Source: Phycisphaerae bacterium
Lineage (GTDB): Bacteria; Planctomycetota; Phycisphaerae; UBA1845
Assembly: GCA_013360585.1 (NCBI GenBank)
Contig: JABWBH010000019.1
Coordinates: forward strand, 1-64,000
Direction: 5' to 3'
DNA length: 64,000 nt
Below the pieces are notes generated by a model, which saw only the letters and a program-made list of their open reading frames with translations, ran no database searches and was not told the DNA's origin. Made by a program: the position numbers and the translations under genes. Of the stretch, positions 28,194-37,176 are shown piece by piece. Position 1 is the first letter of the stretch. The number at the start of each line of letters is the position of its first letter.

Positions 28194-30239
28194 GTGCAAC
28201 GTCGAAAACGTATTTCGTTCATTGCCTCCGCGCTAACGCTCGCCGGCGCCGCCCCGTCCGCGATGGCCCAGGGCACGCCCTCGCCGCTCATCCCGCGCGA
28301 AGTTTTCTTCGGCAACCCGGACAAGGCCGGCGTTCAGCTTTCTCCGGACGGGAAGCAGATCGCCTTCCTCGCGCCCGTCAACGATGTCCTGAACGTCTGG
28401 GTCGGACCGATCGCCGACCCCTCGAAGGCGAAACCCGTGACGGATGACAAGGTCCGCGGCATCCGCAACTACTTCTGGGCTTACACCAACGGGCACCTCC
28501 TTTATACGCAGGACAAGGGCGGCGATGAAAACTGGCGCCTCTACTGCGTGGACCTCGCCGCCGGCACGACGAAAGACCTCACCCCCTTTGACAAGGTTCA
28601 GGCCCGCGTCCAGGAGGTCAGTCACAAGACCCCGAACGAGATTCTCGTCGCCCTCAACAACCGCAACCCCCAGTTGCACGACATCCACCGCGTCAATCTC
28701 CTCACCGGGCAGATGACGCTCGTCGAGCAGAACGACGAAGGTTACGCCGGTTACCTCACGGACGACGACTACCACATCCGCTTCGCCGTCAAGATGACCC
28801 CCGACGGCGGTTCCGAGATCTTCAAGGCCGCTGACGGCGGAACGTGGATCTCGTTCACGAAGATCACCGCCGATGACAACATGACCACCAACCCTGTCGG
28901 CCTCGACAAGTCGGGCAGGAATCTTTACATGCTCGACAGCCGCGGGCGTAACACGGCCGCCCTCACCCTGCTCAACATCGAGACGTCCGACAGCAAGATG
29001 CTCGCCGAAGACCCCAAGGCGGACATCACCGACTTCGTCGTTCACCCCACCGAGTACAATGTGCAGGCCGTCGGCGCCACCTTCGACCGCCGGAAGTGGC
29101 AGATCCTCGACCCCGCCATCAAGGACGACTTCGCCGCTCTCGCGAAGGTGGCGGACGGCGAGTTCAACATCACCAGCCGGACGCTGGATGACGGCACGTG
29201 GACGGTCGCCTACGTGATGGACAACGGTCCGGTCCGTTACTACACCTACGACCGCAAGACGAAGAAGGCGAACTTCCTCTTCACCAACAAGAAGGATCTT
29301 GAGGCGCTCAAGCTCGCCCGGATGCATCCGACGGTCATCAAGTCCCGCGACGGGCTGGACCTCGTATCCTATCTGACGCTGCCGGAGTGGACCGACAGTG
29401 ACGGCGACGCCCGCCCCGACAAGCCGCTCCCGCTGGTGCTTTTCGTCCACGGCGGACCCTGGGCGCGCGATCAGTGGGGTCTGAACCCGTATCATCAGTG
29501 GCTGTCGAACCGCGGTTATGCCGTCCTCAGCGTCAACTACCGCGGCTCCACCGGATTCGGGAAGAACTTCATCAACGCCGCGAACATGCAGTGGTCGCGG
29601 AAAATGCACGACGATCTGATTGACGCGGTCAACTGGACGATTGAGCAGAAGGTCGCGGACAAGAACAAGGTCGCCATCATGGGCGGCAGCTACGGCGGGT
29701 ACGCCACGCTCGTCGGATTGACCTTCACCCCTGACACGTTCGCCTGCGGCGTGGACATCGTCGGACCGTCCAGCCTTCAGACGCTGCTGGAGTCCATCCC
29801 GCCGTATTGGGCGCCGATGGTGGACATGTTCACCACCCGCGTCGGGGATCACCGGACGGAGGAGGGACGCAAGCTCCTTGCCGACTGCTCACCGCTGACG
29901 CACGTGGACAAGATCAGCAGGCCGCTGCTCATCGGGCAGGGCGCCAACGATCCGCGCGTCAAGCAGGCCGAGTCCGACCAGATCGTCGCGGCGATGAAAA
30001 AGAAGAACATCCCGGTGACGTACTGCCTCTTTCCGGATGAGGGGCACGGGTTCGCCCGTCCGGTGAACCGGATGGCGTTCAACGCGGTGACCGAGGCGTT
30101 CCTCTCCGAGCACATCGGCGGACGCTTCGAGCCGATCAGTGAGAACATCAACGACTCGACGCTCCAGGTTCCCGAAGGCGCCGACGGTGTGAAGGGGCTG
30201 CGCACGGTGCTCAAGGCGTCCGGCGGTCCGGACACATAA
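28194..30239 (+). CDS. S9-family prolyl oligopeptidase-like peptidase
   Basis: A 681-residue exported serine peptidase. A GTG start follows AAAGGAG; residues 1-26 are a signal peptide ending AMAQG. A beta-propeller (about 40-380) precedes an alpha/beta-hydrolase domain with LFVHGGPWARDQWG (oxyanion region), nucleophile Ser in GGSYGGY, catalytic Asp in GQGANDPRVK and His in DEGHGF. Likely a periplasmic or secreted peptidase that digests short peptides. Confidence 0.92.
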   Translation: MQRRKRISFIASALTLAGAAPSAMAQGTPSPLIPREVFFGNPDKAGVQLSPDGKQIAFLAPVNDVLNVWVGPIADPSKAKPVTDDKVRGIRNYFWAYTNGHLLYTQDKGGDENWRLYCVDLAAGTTKDLTPFDKVQARVQEVSHKTPNEILVALNNRNPQLHDIHRVNLLTGQMTLVEQNDEGYAGYLTDDDYHIRFAVKMTPDGGSEIFKAADGGTWISFTKITADDNMTTNPVGLDKSGRNLYMLDSRGRNTAALTLLNIETSDSKMLAEDPKADITDFVVHPTEYNVQAVGATFDRRKWQILDPAIKDDFAALAKVADGEFNITSRTLDDGTWTVAYVMDNGPVRYYTYDRKTKKANFLFTNKKDLEALKLARMHPTVIKSRDGLDLVSYLTLPEWTDSDGDARPDKPLPLVLFVHGGPWARDQWGLNPYHQWLSNRGYAVLSVNYRGSTGFGKNFINAANMQWSRKMHDDLIDAVNWTIEQKVADKNKVAIMGGSYGGYATLVGLTFTPDTFACGVDIVGPSSLQTLLESIPPYWAPMVDMFTTRVGDHRTEEGRKLLADCSPLTHVDKISRPLLIGQGANDPRVKQAESDQIVAAMKKKNIPVTYCLFPDEGHGFARPVNRMAFNAVTEAFLSEHIGGRFEPISENINDSTLQVPEGADGVKGLRTVLKASGGPDT

Positions 30240-30252
30240 TCTTCAGAAGGAG

Positions 30253-30315
30253 GGGTCTTACACGCGGCATCAAAACCCGCGTGTAAGACCCGCTTCCTTG
30301 CGGGCGCGGTTCGGT
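30253..30315 (+). terminator. Perfect hairpin followed by dispersed-repeat copy
   Basis: GGGTCTTACACGCGG (30253-30267) pairs perfectly with CCGCGTGTAAGACCC (30277-30291) over a 9-base loop, right after the S9 peptidase stop. There is no T run; the dispersed repeat (CGCTTCCTTGCGGGCGCGGT) begins within the second arm. It could stop or protect the transcript end. Confidence 0.45.
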
Positions 30316-30332
30316 TTTGAAACTGCGTGTCA

Positions 30333-30422
30333 GGCGCCGCGGTCGGAAGCTGCATGAGACGGGGGTCTGTTCCCGCGACGGTGACAAAGCATGCAGACTT
30401 CCGGCCGCGGCGCCGCTTTTTT
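30333..30422 (+). terminator. Long structured hairpin with T tract
   Basis: GGCGCCGCGGTCGGAAG (about 30333-30349) pairs along 17 positions (one G-U) with CTTCCGGCCGCGGCGCC (30398-30414), followed by GCTTTTTTC. The stem continues inward as CTGCATG (30350-30356) with CATGCAG (30390-30396). It reads as a rho-independent terminator with an unusually large head for the S9 peptidase transcript, or as a small structured RNA. It lies downstream of the convergent bPH2 gene's stop. Confidence 0.55.
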
Positions 30423-30473
30423 CAGATCCGGGGTTCGCGTTCCGGAAACGCCGTCGGCGTGTCGCCGCGCCGA

Positions 30474-31133
30474 TCAGGCGTGGGGGAGAAGGTCGAGCGC
30501 GTTTTCGATCGCCCGCCGGATGCGGGCATGAACGTCTTCGGCCCGCTGAAGGTGGGCCCAGCTCCACGGCGTGCGGTCCTCGTGCTGAGTCACGAACGTG
30601 ATCGTGCCCAGATGCAGCAACTTCTCATGCGGACCTGAGGACAGATACGTGTTGCGGATGTCGACCAGCGCCGTCGACGTCACGCGCGGCGCCCGCACTC
30701 CGTGAATCTCGAGCACCCGGCGGTTCGTCAGCACGTACCACGTCGCGCTCCAGCTCACCACCGCAAGCATCAGCCTCGCCAACCCCGCCCCGAAGCACAA
30801 CTGCGCGGCGCGCTCCGCCGAAAGCCCCATCGGAGACGTCCCGCTCAGCAGCAACCCCAGCGCCAGCACGGTCAAAACCGCCAGCCACCGCGCCGACTTG
30901 AACAGCGGGGAGAAGACCGAGGGTTTGATCGCCAGCAGAATCAGCTCTCCACCGTCCAGTGCCTCCAGCGGCAGCCGCAGAACCGACGGCGATGCCGACG
31001 CCGCTTCCGGCTGGGCCTCGATGGTGGCGATCCGGCAAGGCTCGACCCAAGCCGGGCGCACTGGGGCGCTCGGACCCGGGAGCATCCGATCCGTCCGCCT
31101 TTGCGTCGATCGTAATTTCATGCCGAAGCTCAT
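30474..31133 (-). CDS. bPH2-type membrane protein
   Basis: About 219 residues with two hydrophobic helices (ARWLAVLTVLALGLLLSG and LARLMLAVVSWSATWYV) followed by a PH-like domain starting YVLTNRRVLEIHGVRAPRV, the characteristic YxLTxxRxxxxxG of bacterial PH domain 2 proteins. The ATG at 31133 is chosen because it overlaps the stop of the upstream glycosyltransferase gene as ATGA. Membrane-associated; precise role unknown. Confidence 0.7.
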   Translation of the reverse strand: MSFGMKLRSTQRRTDRMLPGPSAPVRPAWVEPCRIATIEAQPEAASASPSVLRLPLEALDGGELILLAIKPSVFSPLFKSARWLAVLTVLALGLLLSGTSPMGLSAERAAQLCFGAGLARLMLAVVSWSATWYVLTNRRVLEIHGVRAPRVTSTALVDIRNTYLSSGPHEKLLHLGTITFVTQHEDRTPWSWAHLQRAEDVHARIRRAIENALDLLPHA

Positions 31134-32458
31134 GCTTGCACGTATTCTATCGGTTGAACGATGTTTGCAACATTCGTGCCGGAATCGGCCTCGACGGCCT
31201 TTTCGACGCCGGACGCCTGCCCCCGTCTTGTCACTCCGGCCTGGTCCAACAACTTGACGAGGTCGCGTATCCGGTGACTGTAAAGGTGTTCCCGGAGCGT
31301 CCGCCGCTGCCCCGCCGCCGCGATCCGATCCCGCTGCGCCCGGTTTTCCAGGTAGTATCGGACCTTCGTCAGAAGCTCGGTCTCGCTTCGGAAAGTCTCG
31401 CATTCCTTCCCCGGCTCGAAGAATTTCGGCAGGTCCGGCGTCCAGTAAGTCAGCAGGAACCCGCCCGCCGCCGTGACCTCGAAGTGGCGGAGATTCAACC
31501 CGGATTCGAGGCAGCCTTTCACCAGGTTCAGGCAGATCGGCACTTCGCGCATCCGCCGGATCAGCGCCGCCCGGTCGCGGATCGTCGGCAGCGAGTGAAG
31601 TCCGTGATCCTTCTCCCAGTGATCGCCGACAAGCTCGAACCGCTCCCCCAGGTGTTTCTGAAGAAAGACCGCGAACCGGTCCCGCTGTCGCAGCGCGAGA
31701 TACGCGTTGTAGACAAACTTCGTGTTGAAGTACTCGGCGGCCCTTCGCGCGCCGATTTCAACGGAGTCCGCGGCGTTCCCGCCCTCGCCGAAACCGTACA
31801 AGTCGAAGTAGGTGCGGTGGAAGGGCGTTCCCGGCGCGTCTGCGTTCACGGCCGCAGCCGTCAGCCCGGGCAGGAGCTGCCGCGGCAGCACCGTGTTCTG
31901 TGACCGGAACCAGGAACTCGCCGGATGCCCCATGAAAGCCACGACAGGTCCGTCATACCGGACTGTCGGCGGCGAAAGATCGAACGTTGTGTCGTGGATC
32001 GCCATCGGAACGTGTACGACGTTGGGAACCCCCAGCCGAGTCAGCTCCTCAAGGTGCGCCGACTCCCACACCGCTTTGATCCAGCACGGCTGCGAAAGCA
32101 GCGCCCAGTGCTGAAGCCACGGAACCTGGTTCATCGTGGACGTGACGGGATCGATATACAGGCAGACGTAAGGAATCCCGACCGCGTCGCACGTCATCCG
32201 GACTTCGCTGGCACGGCCCGGAACGGGGGACAACGTCAGAGCGCCGGTGTCCACGTCGAGGATGAGGTCTGCGCCGGACGCGCGCAGAAAAGGCTCGTAC
32301 ACGCTTCCGTCGGAAAGGCGCTGCGCAAGCCCACGGTGAATGTCCTCGTTCGGCAGCGCCGGCAGGAGCACGGCTTCATACCCGGCCGCGACCACGCTGT
32401 CGAACATCTGCGAAGTCGTCGCAATCCGACGGATCATGAAGGCGCTCCTGTCCTGCAA
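31130..32458 (-). CDS. CgeB-like glycosyltransferase (Glyco_trans_1_2)
   Basis: A 442-residue GT-B-like protein. The C-terminal part carries LRHFEVTAAGGFLLTYWTPD and LPKFFEPGKECETFRSETEL followed by HLYSHRIRDLVKLL, the pattern of CgeB/YkvP-type glycosyltransferases (PF13524). No signal peptide or membrane helix. Donor and acceptor unknown; homologues modify spore coat or surface structures. It is a diverged paralogue of the next gene upstream, 21 bases away, and overlaps the bPH2 gene by ATGA. Confidence 0.75.
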   Translation of the reverse strand: MQDRSAFMIRRIATTSQMFDSVVAAGYEAVLLPALPNEDIHRGLAQRLSDGSVYEPFLRASGADLILDVDTGALTLSPVPGRASEVRMTCDAVGIPYVCLYIDPVTSTMNQVPWLQHWALLSQPCWIKAVWESAHLEELTRLGVPNVVHVPMAIHDTTFDLSPPTVRYDGPVVAFMGHPASSWFRSQNTVLPRQLLPGLTAAAVNADAPGTPFHRTYFDLYGFGEGGNAADSVEIGARRAAEYFNTKFVYNAYLALRQRDRFAVFLQKHLGERFELVGDHWEKDHGLHSLPTIRDRAALIRRMREVPICLNLVKGCLESGLNLRHFEVTAAGGFLLTYWTPDLPKFFEPGKECETFRSETELLTKVRYYLENRAQRDRIAAAGQRRTLREHLYSHRIRDLVKLLDQAGVTRRGQASGVEKAVEADSGTNVANIVQPIEYVQA

Positions 32459-32479
32459 CCCGCGACCGAACCTCCGCGA

Positions 32480-33769
32480 TCAGCGCTCCGCGCCTGCCGC
32501 CTGGACAGGACGGCTCGCCGTCGCCAGCACTTCGCCGGGCGACGTCTGCGTCGGCGGCATCTGGGCGGCGGCGTCCAGAAGACGGCGCAGACGGTGGCTG
32601 TACAAGTGCTCCGACAGCGTCCGCTTCTGCCCCGCTCGGGCGATCTCGATCCGCCGCTGCGCGTGACCGAGGTAGTACTCGATCTTCTCCAGCAGTTCCG
32701 ACTCGCCCCGGAACACGTCGCACTCCTCTCCGACCACGAAGCAATCCTCCAGTTCGGGATGATCGTGGCAGAGCAGGAAGCCTCCAGCGGCGGTGATCTC
32801 GAAGTGCCGCATGTTCAGCCCCGTCTCTGCGTTTCCGTTGACGAAGTTCAGGTTGATCGCGCTGCGCCGGAAATGCGTCCGGTATTGCTCGTCCGACAGC
32901 GGCGGGTCGCAGGCGATACCGTATGCCTCGTTCCAGCCGCGCCCGGCCAGGTGAAAAAGATTCCCCAGTTGGCGCCGCAGGAAGATGACGTACCGGTCGC
33001 GGTTTCGGAGGCACAGCGACGCATGATGAAAGAGCTTCGCGGCGTAGTAGCGCTGGATGCGTTCGAAGCGGTCCTTCACCGGCTCATCCGCAGGGACGGC
33101 CCCGGAAAGTCCGTACAAATCGTGATAAACGTCGTAGAACGTTGCTCCCGGAAGGTCCGCCCGCACCGCTCCCGCGAGTGCCCCCGCAAAAAGCTGCCCC
33201 GTTCCCACCGGCATGTTCGACGAGAAATACCGAGTGTTCTGTCCGCCGACGAACGACACGGCGCACGCCACATCGTCCTCCTTCAGCGGCGTCTCGTCAT
33301 AATCGCCGTCCGGCGCCGCCATCGGAACGTGGATCACGCCCGGCACGCCGAAGCGCTCCAGCTCCGTGGCGTGCGCCCGGTCCCAGACCGCCTTGATCCA
33401 GCTCCGGCTTCCCAGCGACATCCACGCCGCCGGCCACGGCAGGCGCTGAAGGCAGACATGAACCGGATCCACGAAATGAGACACCAGCGTTGCACCGCAG
33501 CGCTCGTGCAGCAGGTGCAGATCATTCTCGCCGCCGGGACCGCTGACGAAGTTCAATCCCGTCCCGCCGTTGTCCACCCAGATACCGCCCGACGCCGCAC
33601 GCGGCTCGATCTCGCGTCCGAACCGCAGCCGCGCCGCAACGTCCGCGTCATAAGGGTTCGCGCCGCGCGCCGCCGGACCGTCAAACGAGACGAACTTCGA
33701 CCCCGCCTTCCGGACTGCCTGCTCCCACCACCCTCCGCCGAACACCGCAAGATTCTGTTGTTTATTCAT
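32480..33769 (-). CDS. CgeB-like glycosyltransferase, paralogue
   Basis: A 429-residue paralogue of the following gene with the same C-terminal signature (MRHFEITAAGGFLLCHDHPE, FVVGEECDVFRGESELLEKI, HLYSHRLRRLLD). The middle parts also align (SWIKAVWDRAHATELERFGV versus CWIKAVWESAHLEELTRLGV), which supports tandem duplication. First gene of a three-gene operon with the second glycosyltransferase and the bPH2 protein. Confidence 0.75.
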   Translation of the reverse strand: MNKQQNLAVFGGGWWEQAVRKAGSKFVSFDGPAARGANPYDADVAARLRFGREIEPRAASGGIWVDNGGTGLNFVSGPGGENDLHLLHERCGATLVSHFVDPVHVCLQRLPWPAAWMSLGSRSWIKAVWDRAHATELERFGVPGVIHVPMAAPDGDYDETPLKEDDVACAVSFVGGQNTRYFSSNMPVGTGQLFAGALAGAVRADLPGATFYDVYHDLYGLSGAVPADEPVKDRFERIQRYYAAKLFHHASLCLRNRDRYVIFLRRQLGNLFHLAGRGWNEAYGIACDPPLSDEQYRTHFRRSAINLNFVNGNAETGLNMRHFEITAAGGFLLCHDHPELEDCFVVGEECDVFRGESELLEKIEYYLGHAQRRIEIARAGQKRTLSEHLYSHRLRRLLDAAAQMPPTQTSPGEVLATASRPVQAAGAER

Positions 33770-33980
33770 GCCTTCGGTTTATCGGTCATCGCACGGGCAG
33801 CCGGCACCCCGCGCAAATTCCGCGCTTCCCCCAACCCTGTCTCTCCCCTCGGGTGATCTCATTCGCCGCCGCCTCGCGGGCTTGCGGTTCATGTTCCCCG
33901 GTTCCGCGACACGTCGGGCGTCAGGTTGGTTGCGGCGCGGGTGTCGTGGGCGCGGGAGTGATGCGTGAGGGCGGGTCGCT

Positions 33981-34026
33981 TATAATCCTTCGGCGACGAC
34001 CTGAAGCAGGGGGCGACGGCCTGAAG
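33981..34026 (+). promoter_or_regulatory. Putative nadA promoter with direct-repeat operator
   Basis: A perfect TATAAT at 33981-33986 (weak -35) is followed by two direct repeats, GGCGACGACCTGAAG (33992-34006) and GGCGACGGCCTGAAG (34012-34026), 20 bases apart, that is about two helix turns. They overlap the likely transcription start, a repressor-like position. The rest of the 33770-34085 gap shows nothing else. Confidence 0.45.
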
Positions 34027-34085
34027 TCGGGTGGCGTCACCCGTCGTGTTGCGCGGCGGGAGGAGGGGGCGCGGAGGGTGAGCGC

Positions 34086-35102
34086 ATGAGTTCAACGAGC
34101 GTGCTGGAACTGCCGCTGACGGCATCGGGCATGACGCCGCGCGTCGTGGACCCGGCGCTGGATCTCGAAGTCGAGATCCGGCGCCTGAAAAAGCAGCTCA
34201 ATGCCGTCATCCTTGCGCATTACTACCAGGAAAGCGACATCCAGGACGTCGCGGACTTCGTCGGAGACAGTCTGGGGCTTTCGCAGGAGGCGGCGAAAAC
34301 CCGGGCGGACGTCATCGTTTTCTGCGGCGTGCATTTCATGGCGGAGACGGCGAAGATCCTCAACCCCGACAAACGCGTGCTCCTGCCGGACCTGGACGCG
34401 GGGTGTTCGCTGGCCGACCGCTGTCCGCCCGAGACGTTTGCGCAGTGGCTGAAGTTGTATCCGGGGCACACGGTCATCTCGTACATCAACTGCAGCGCCG
34501 CGGTGAAGGCCCTTTCGGACGTGATCTGCACCTCGTCCAACGCCGTCGAGATCGTCCGCAGCGTTCCGAAGGATCGCCCGATCGTCTTCGCCCCGGATCG
34601 CCACCTCGGGCGCTGGGTGATGAAGCAGACCGGGCGGGACATGGTGCTGTGGCCGGGGTTCTGCGTCGTGCATGAGCAGTTCTCGCAGCGCCGGATCGTG
34701 CGCCTCCGGGCGGAGCATCCCGACGCGCTTCTGATCGCTCACCCGGAGTGCGAGGAGTCAGTGCTCAGCCTTGCGGACCACGTGGGCTCGACCAGTTCGC
34801 TGCTGCAATTCGTGCGGACCTCTCCGGCGAAGGCGTTCATCGTGGCGACGGAGGCGGGGATTCTTCACCCGATGCGGCGGGCGCGCCCCGACGCGAAGCT
34901 GATCCCGGCGGAGCCCAGCAGCGGCTGCAACTGCGCGTTGTGCCCGTATATGCGGCTGAACACCCTCGAGAAGGTCTACCTGTGCATGCGTGACGGGCGT
35001 CCGCAGATCGAGATTCCCGAGCCGACGCGAACCAAGGCGCTGCGCGCCGTGCAGCGCATGCTGGACGTCAGCGCCGGGAAGGTCTTTACCGGCGGGGATT
35101 GA
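34086..35102 (+). CDS. nadA: Quinolinate synthase
   Basis: [4Fe-4S] enzyme that makes quinolinate from iminoaspartate and dihydroxyacetone phosphate in NAD synthesis. The 338 residues show [18 protein letters not shown] (Cys107), [30 protein letters not shown] and [10 protein letters not shown], which supply the three cluster cysteines and substrate residues. nadB and nadC are not adjacent. Confidence 0.95.
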   Translation: MSSTSVLELPLTASGMTPRVVDPALDLEVEIRRLKKQLNAVILAHYYQESDIQDVADFVGDSLGLSQEAAKTRADVIVFCGVHFMAETAKILNPDKRVLLPDLDAGCSLADRCPPETFAQWLKLYPGHTVISYINCSAAVKALSDVICTSSNAVEIVRSVPKDRPIVFAPDRHLGRWVMKQTGRDMVLWPGFCVVHEQFSQRRIVRLRAEHPDALLIAHPECEESVLSLADHVGSTSSLLQFVRTSPAKAFIVATEAGILHPMRRARPDAKLIPAEPSSGCNCALCPYMRLNTLEKVYLCMRDGRPQIEIPEPTRTKALRAVQRMLDVSAGKVFTGGD

Positions 35103-35117
35103 CGCGCCGGATCAGAT

Positions 35118-35175
35118 CCCGCGTGCAAGGATGAGAAGACTTGTTTCCTGACGGGCGTGACGCGGTTTGACGCCG
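35118..35175. repeat. Dispersed intergenic repeat, copy f
   Basis: TTTCCTGACGGGCGTGACGCGG in the nadA-sppA gap, an inverse-orientation copy with a 3-base insertion. The remaining 35103-35379 gap shows no gene. Confidence 0.45.
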
Positions 35176-35379
35176 GAGTTCCCCCCTCGTCGGCGTGCAT
35201 ATGACGGTTCCGCGCGGTATGTAGGCGAGCGAAGGGTCGTCGCGGGTTCGGAGTAGAACTCAGAAGGACGGATCTTAATGTAAGCGAGGTCCTGGCCCGG
35301 GCGATCCATCGCACGGGCTGAAGCCGCGCAGGTCGGGTTTCACGCTCAGCGTTTCTACCTGGCGGCGGGGAGTTGACGG

Positions 35380-36360
35380 ATGAAGATACGATCGGCGGTT
35401 GTCGCGGCGGGAATGTTGGGAAGTCTGATGCTGTCCGGCTGCATGCCCGACGGGTTGCTCATCACGCTCGTCAACACGGAGCGCGAGCTGGAGGAGCGCG
35501 AGTTGTTCCGCGACGGACGCTGGACCGCCGACAAGATCGCGGTCATCGACGTCGACGGTATCATCCTCAACGCCCCGGCCCCGAAGCTGTTCAGCGCGGG
35601 CGAGCATCCGGTCAGCCTGCTGACCGAGCAACTTGACAAGGCGCGGCGCGACCGGTCGGTCAAGGCCGTCGTCCTGCGGATCAACTCCCCCGGCGGCGCC
35701 GTGACCGCCAGCGACCTGATGCACGATGAGATCCGCCGCTTCCGGGCTTCGGGCAAACCCGTCGTCGCGCACATGATGGACGTCGCCGCCAGCGGGGGCT
35801 ACTACATCGCCTGCGCCTGCGACGAGATCGCGGCGTGCCGCACGACCGTGACCGGGAGCATCGGCGTCATCATGCAGTTGTTTGACGTCGAGGGGACGAT
35901 GAAGCTGATCGGCGTGACCAGCAACACGATCACCTCCGGTCCGCACAAGGACTCCGGGTCGCCGTTCCGGACGATGCGCGACGAGGAGCGGGCGCTCTTT
36001 CAGACGATGGTGGACGACATGTACGCGCGCTTCGTCGAAGTCGTGGACGAGGGGCGGGCGAATCTCGACGCGGTGCAGGTCCGGACGCTCGGCGACGGCC
36101 GCGTGTACACCGCGCCGCAGGCGCTTCAGGCGGGACTGATCGATCGGATCGGAACGCTGCGCGACACGATCGAGGCGGTGAAGAAGCGGGTCGGGATCGA
36201 CGCGGCGCGAGTCGTCGTCTATCACCGTCCGCTTGACTACCGGCCGACGATCTACGCCCAACCCCCCTCGGCGCCGGAGATCAACGTGCTGCGCATCGAC
36301 GGGGGGGCGCTGCCGCCGCCGACGCCGCAGTTCCTGTATCTGTGGGCGCCTGGATTGTGA
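35380..36360 (+). CDS. sppA: Signal peptide peptidase SppA-type serine protease, lipoprotein
   Basis: A 326-residue exported protein with lipobox LSGC at about residue 21. Short-form SppA: INSPGGAVTAS strand, nucleophile Ser in VAASGGYYIAC, TTVTGSIGVIMQ and a Lys in TSGPHKDSGSPFR that fits the catalytic dyad lysine. Expected to degrade released signal peptides or membrane-bound fragments. A lipid anchor instead of a transmembrane helix is a noteworthy variation. Confidence 0.85.
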   Translation: MKIRSAVVAAGMLGSLMLSGCMPDGLLITLVNTERELEERELFRDGRWTADKIAVIDVDGIILNAPAPKLFSAGEHPVSLLTEQLDKARRDRSVKAVVLRINSPGGAVTASDLMHDEIRRFRASGKPVVAHMMDVAASGGYYIACACDEIAACRTTVTGSIGVIMQLFDVEGTMKLIGVTSNTITSGPHKDSGSPFRTMRDEERALFQTMVDDMYARFVEVVDEGRANLDAVQVRTLGDGRVYTAPQALQAGLIDRIGTLRDTIEAVKKRVGIDAARVVVYHRPLDYRPTIYAQPPSAPEINVLRIDGGALPPPTPQFLYLWAPGL

Positions 36361-36670
36361 ACCCACCGGCGGGTCTTGGCGTCGCTGTGCCGCAAGGCGT
36401 CGGCTCGTCGCGCCTGTGTCAATCCGGGGATCCTGAGGAGCCGGATTGCTGGAAGTCAGGCTTGATTATTGACGGAGTGGCCGTAGCGAAGGATTTCAAA
36501 ACGTGACAGCCGTGACCGGGCGCAAGGATCGCGGGATGAACACGGCGGCGGGAGTTTCCGCGGAGAGGCGCTCCGGGGTTTTGAGGCTTGCGTTTTTCAG
36601 AGGAGTAGGTACAAATCCCGATACGTTTAAGGGCCGTGCCCTGACGAGTTTCGTTTGAAAGGATTCCGGC
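36361..36670. other. Intergenic region, no gene recognised
   Basis: A 310-base gap between sppA and the PilZ gene. It ends with GAAAGGATTCCGGC, a good ribosome site for the PilZ gene. No repeat or RNA motif was recognised. Confidence 0.35.
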
Positions 36671-37054
36671 ATGTCCAGTTTCCTTCCTCCTCCCGCGGAA
36701 TCGGGAATGTTTCAGAACGACGCCGCGACGGCGCTGCTGGACGAGCGCCGTGTGTGCGCGCGCGCGGATCATCGGTGGGATGTGACGTTGGTGCGCGACG
36801 ACGGCGCCACGATCGGACCTTACCGATCCGACAACATCAGTGAGTCAGGACTGCACGTCACCGTTCCCGTCGGTTACGGACTGGCGGTCGGACAGCGCTA
36901 CGAAGTGTTGATCCGGAAGCCGGCGACTTCCCGTGAGAATTGCGGGTTGGACGACGGGATTTACGCCACGGTGGTGCGAACGCAGGTCAAGGCCGGCGGC
37001 GATCAGCATTGCATCGGCGTGGGCCTGCGGCTGGACCAGCCGCTGTTCTTCTGA
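36671..37054 (+). CDS. PilZ-domain protein
   Basis: A 127-residue single-domain protein. It has the two c-di-GMP-binding elements of PilZ: an Arg-rich RRVCARADHRW stretch near residue 27 and SDNISESGLHV ((D/N)xSxxG) near residue 54. It probably binds cyclic di-GMP and passes the signal to a partner. The first RxxxR spacing is imperfect (RADHR), so binding is likely but unproven. The window also contains an HDOD-GGDEF protein at 49192. Confidence 0.7.
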   Translation: MSSFLPPPAESGMFQNDAATALLDERRVCARADHRWDVTLVRDDGATIGPYRSDNISESGLHVTVPVGYGLAVGQRYEVLIRKPATSRENCGLDDGIYATVVRTQVKAGGDQHCIGVGLRLDQPLFF

Positions 37055-37176
37055 CTCGTCTCCGCCCCCAACCCCGACGTCAGGTAGGCTTGTATCCGAT
37101 CGTCATCCGAATACGGCGCGCGTCAGATATCCACCGCCTTGTTTGACGGGTTGGACGCACGCCGAAGAATGCCCGC

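Noticed and set aside
31925-33856. A 643-codon plus-strand frame.
   Set aside because: Antisense to both glycosyltransferase genes, which are supported by family motifs and operon overlaps.
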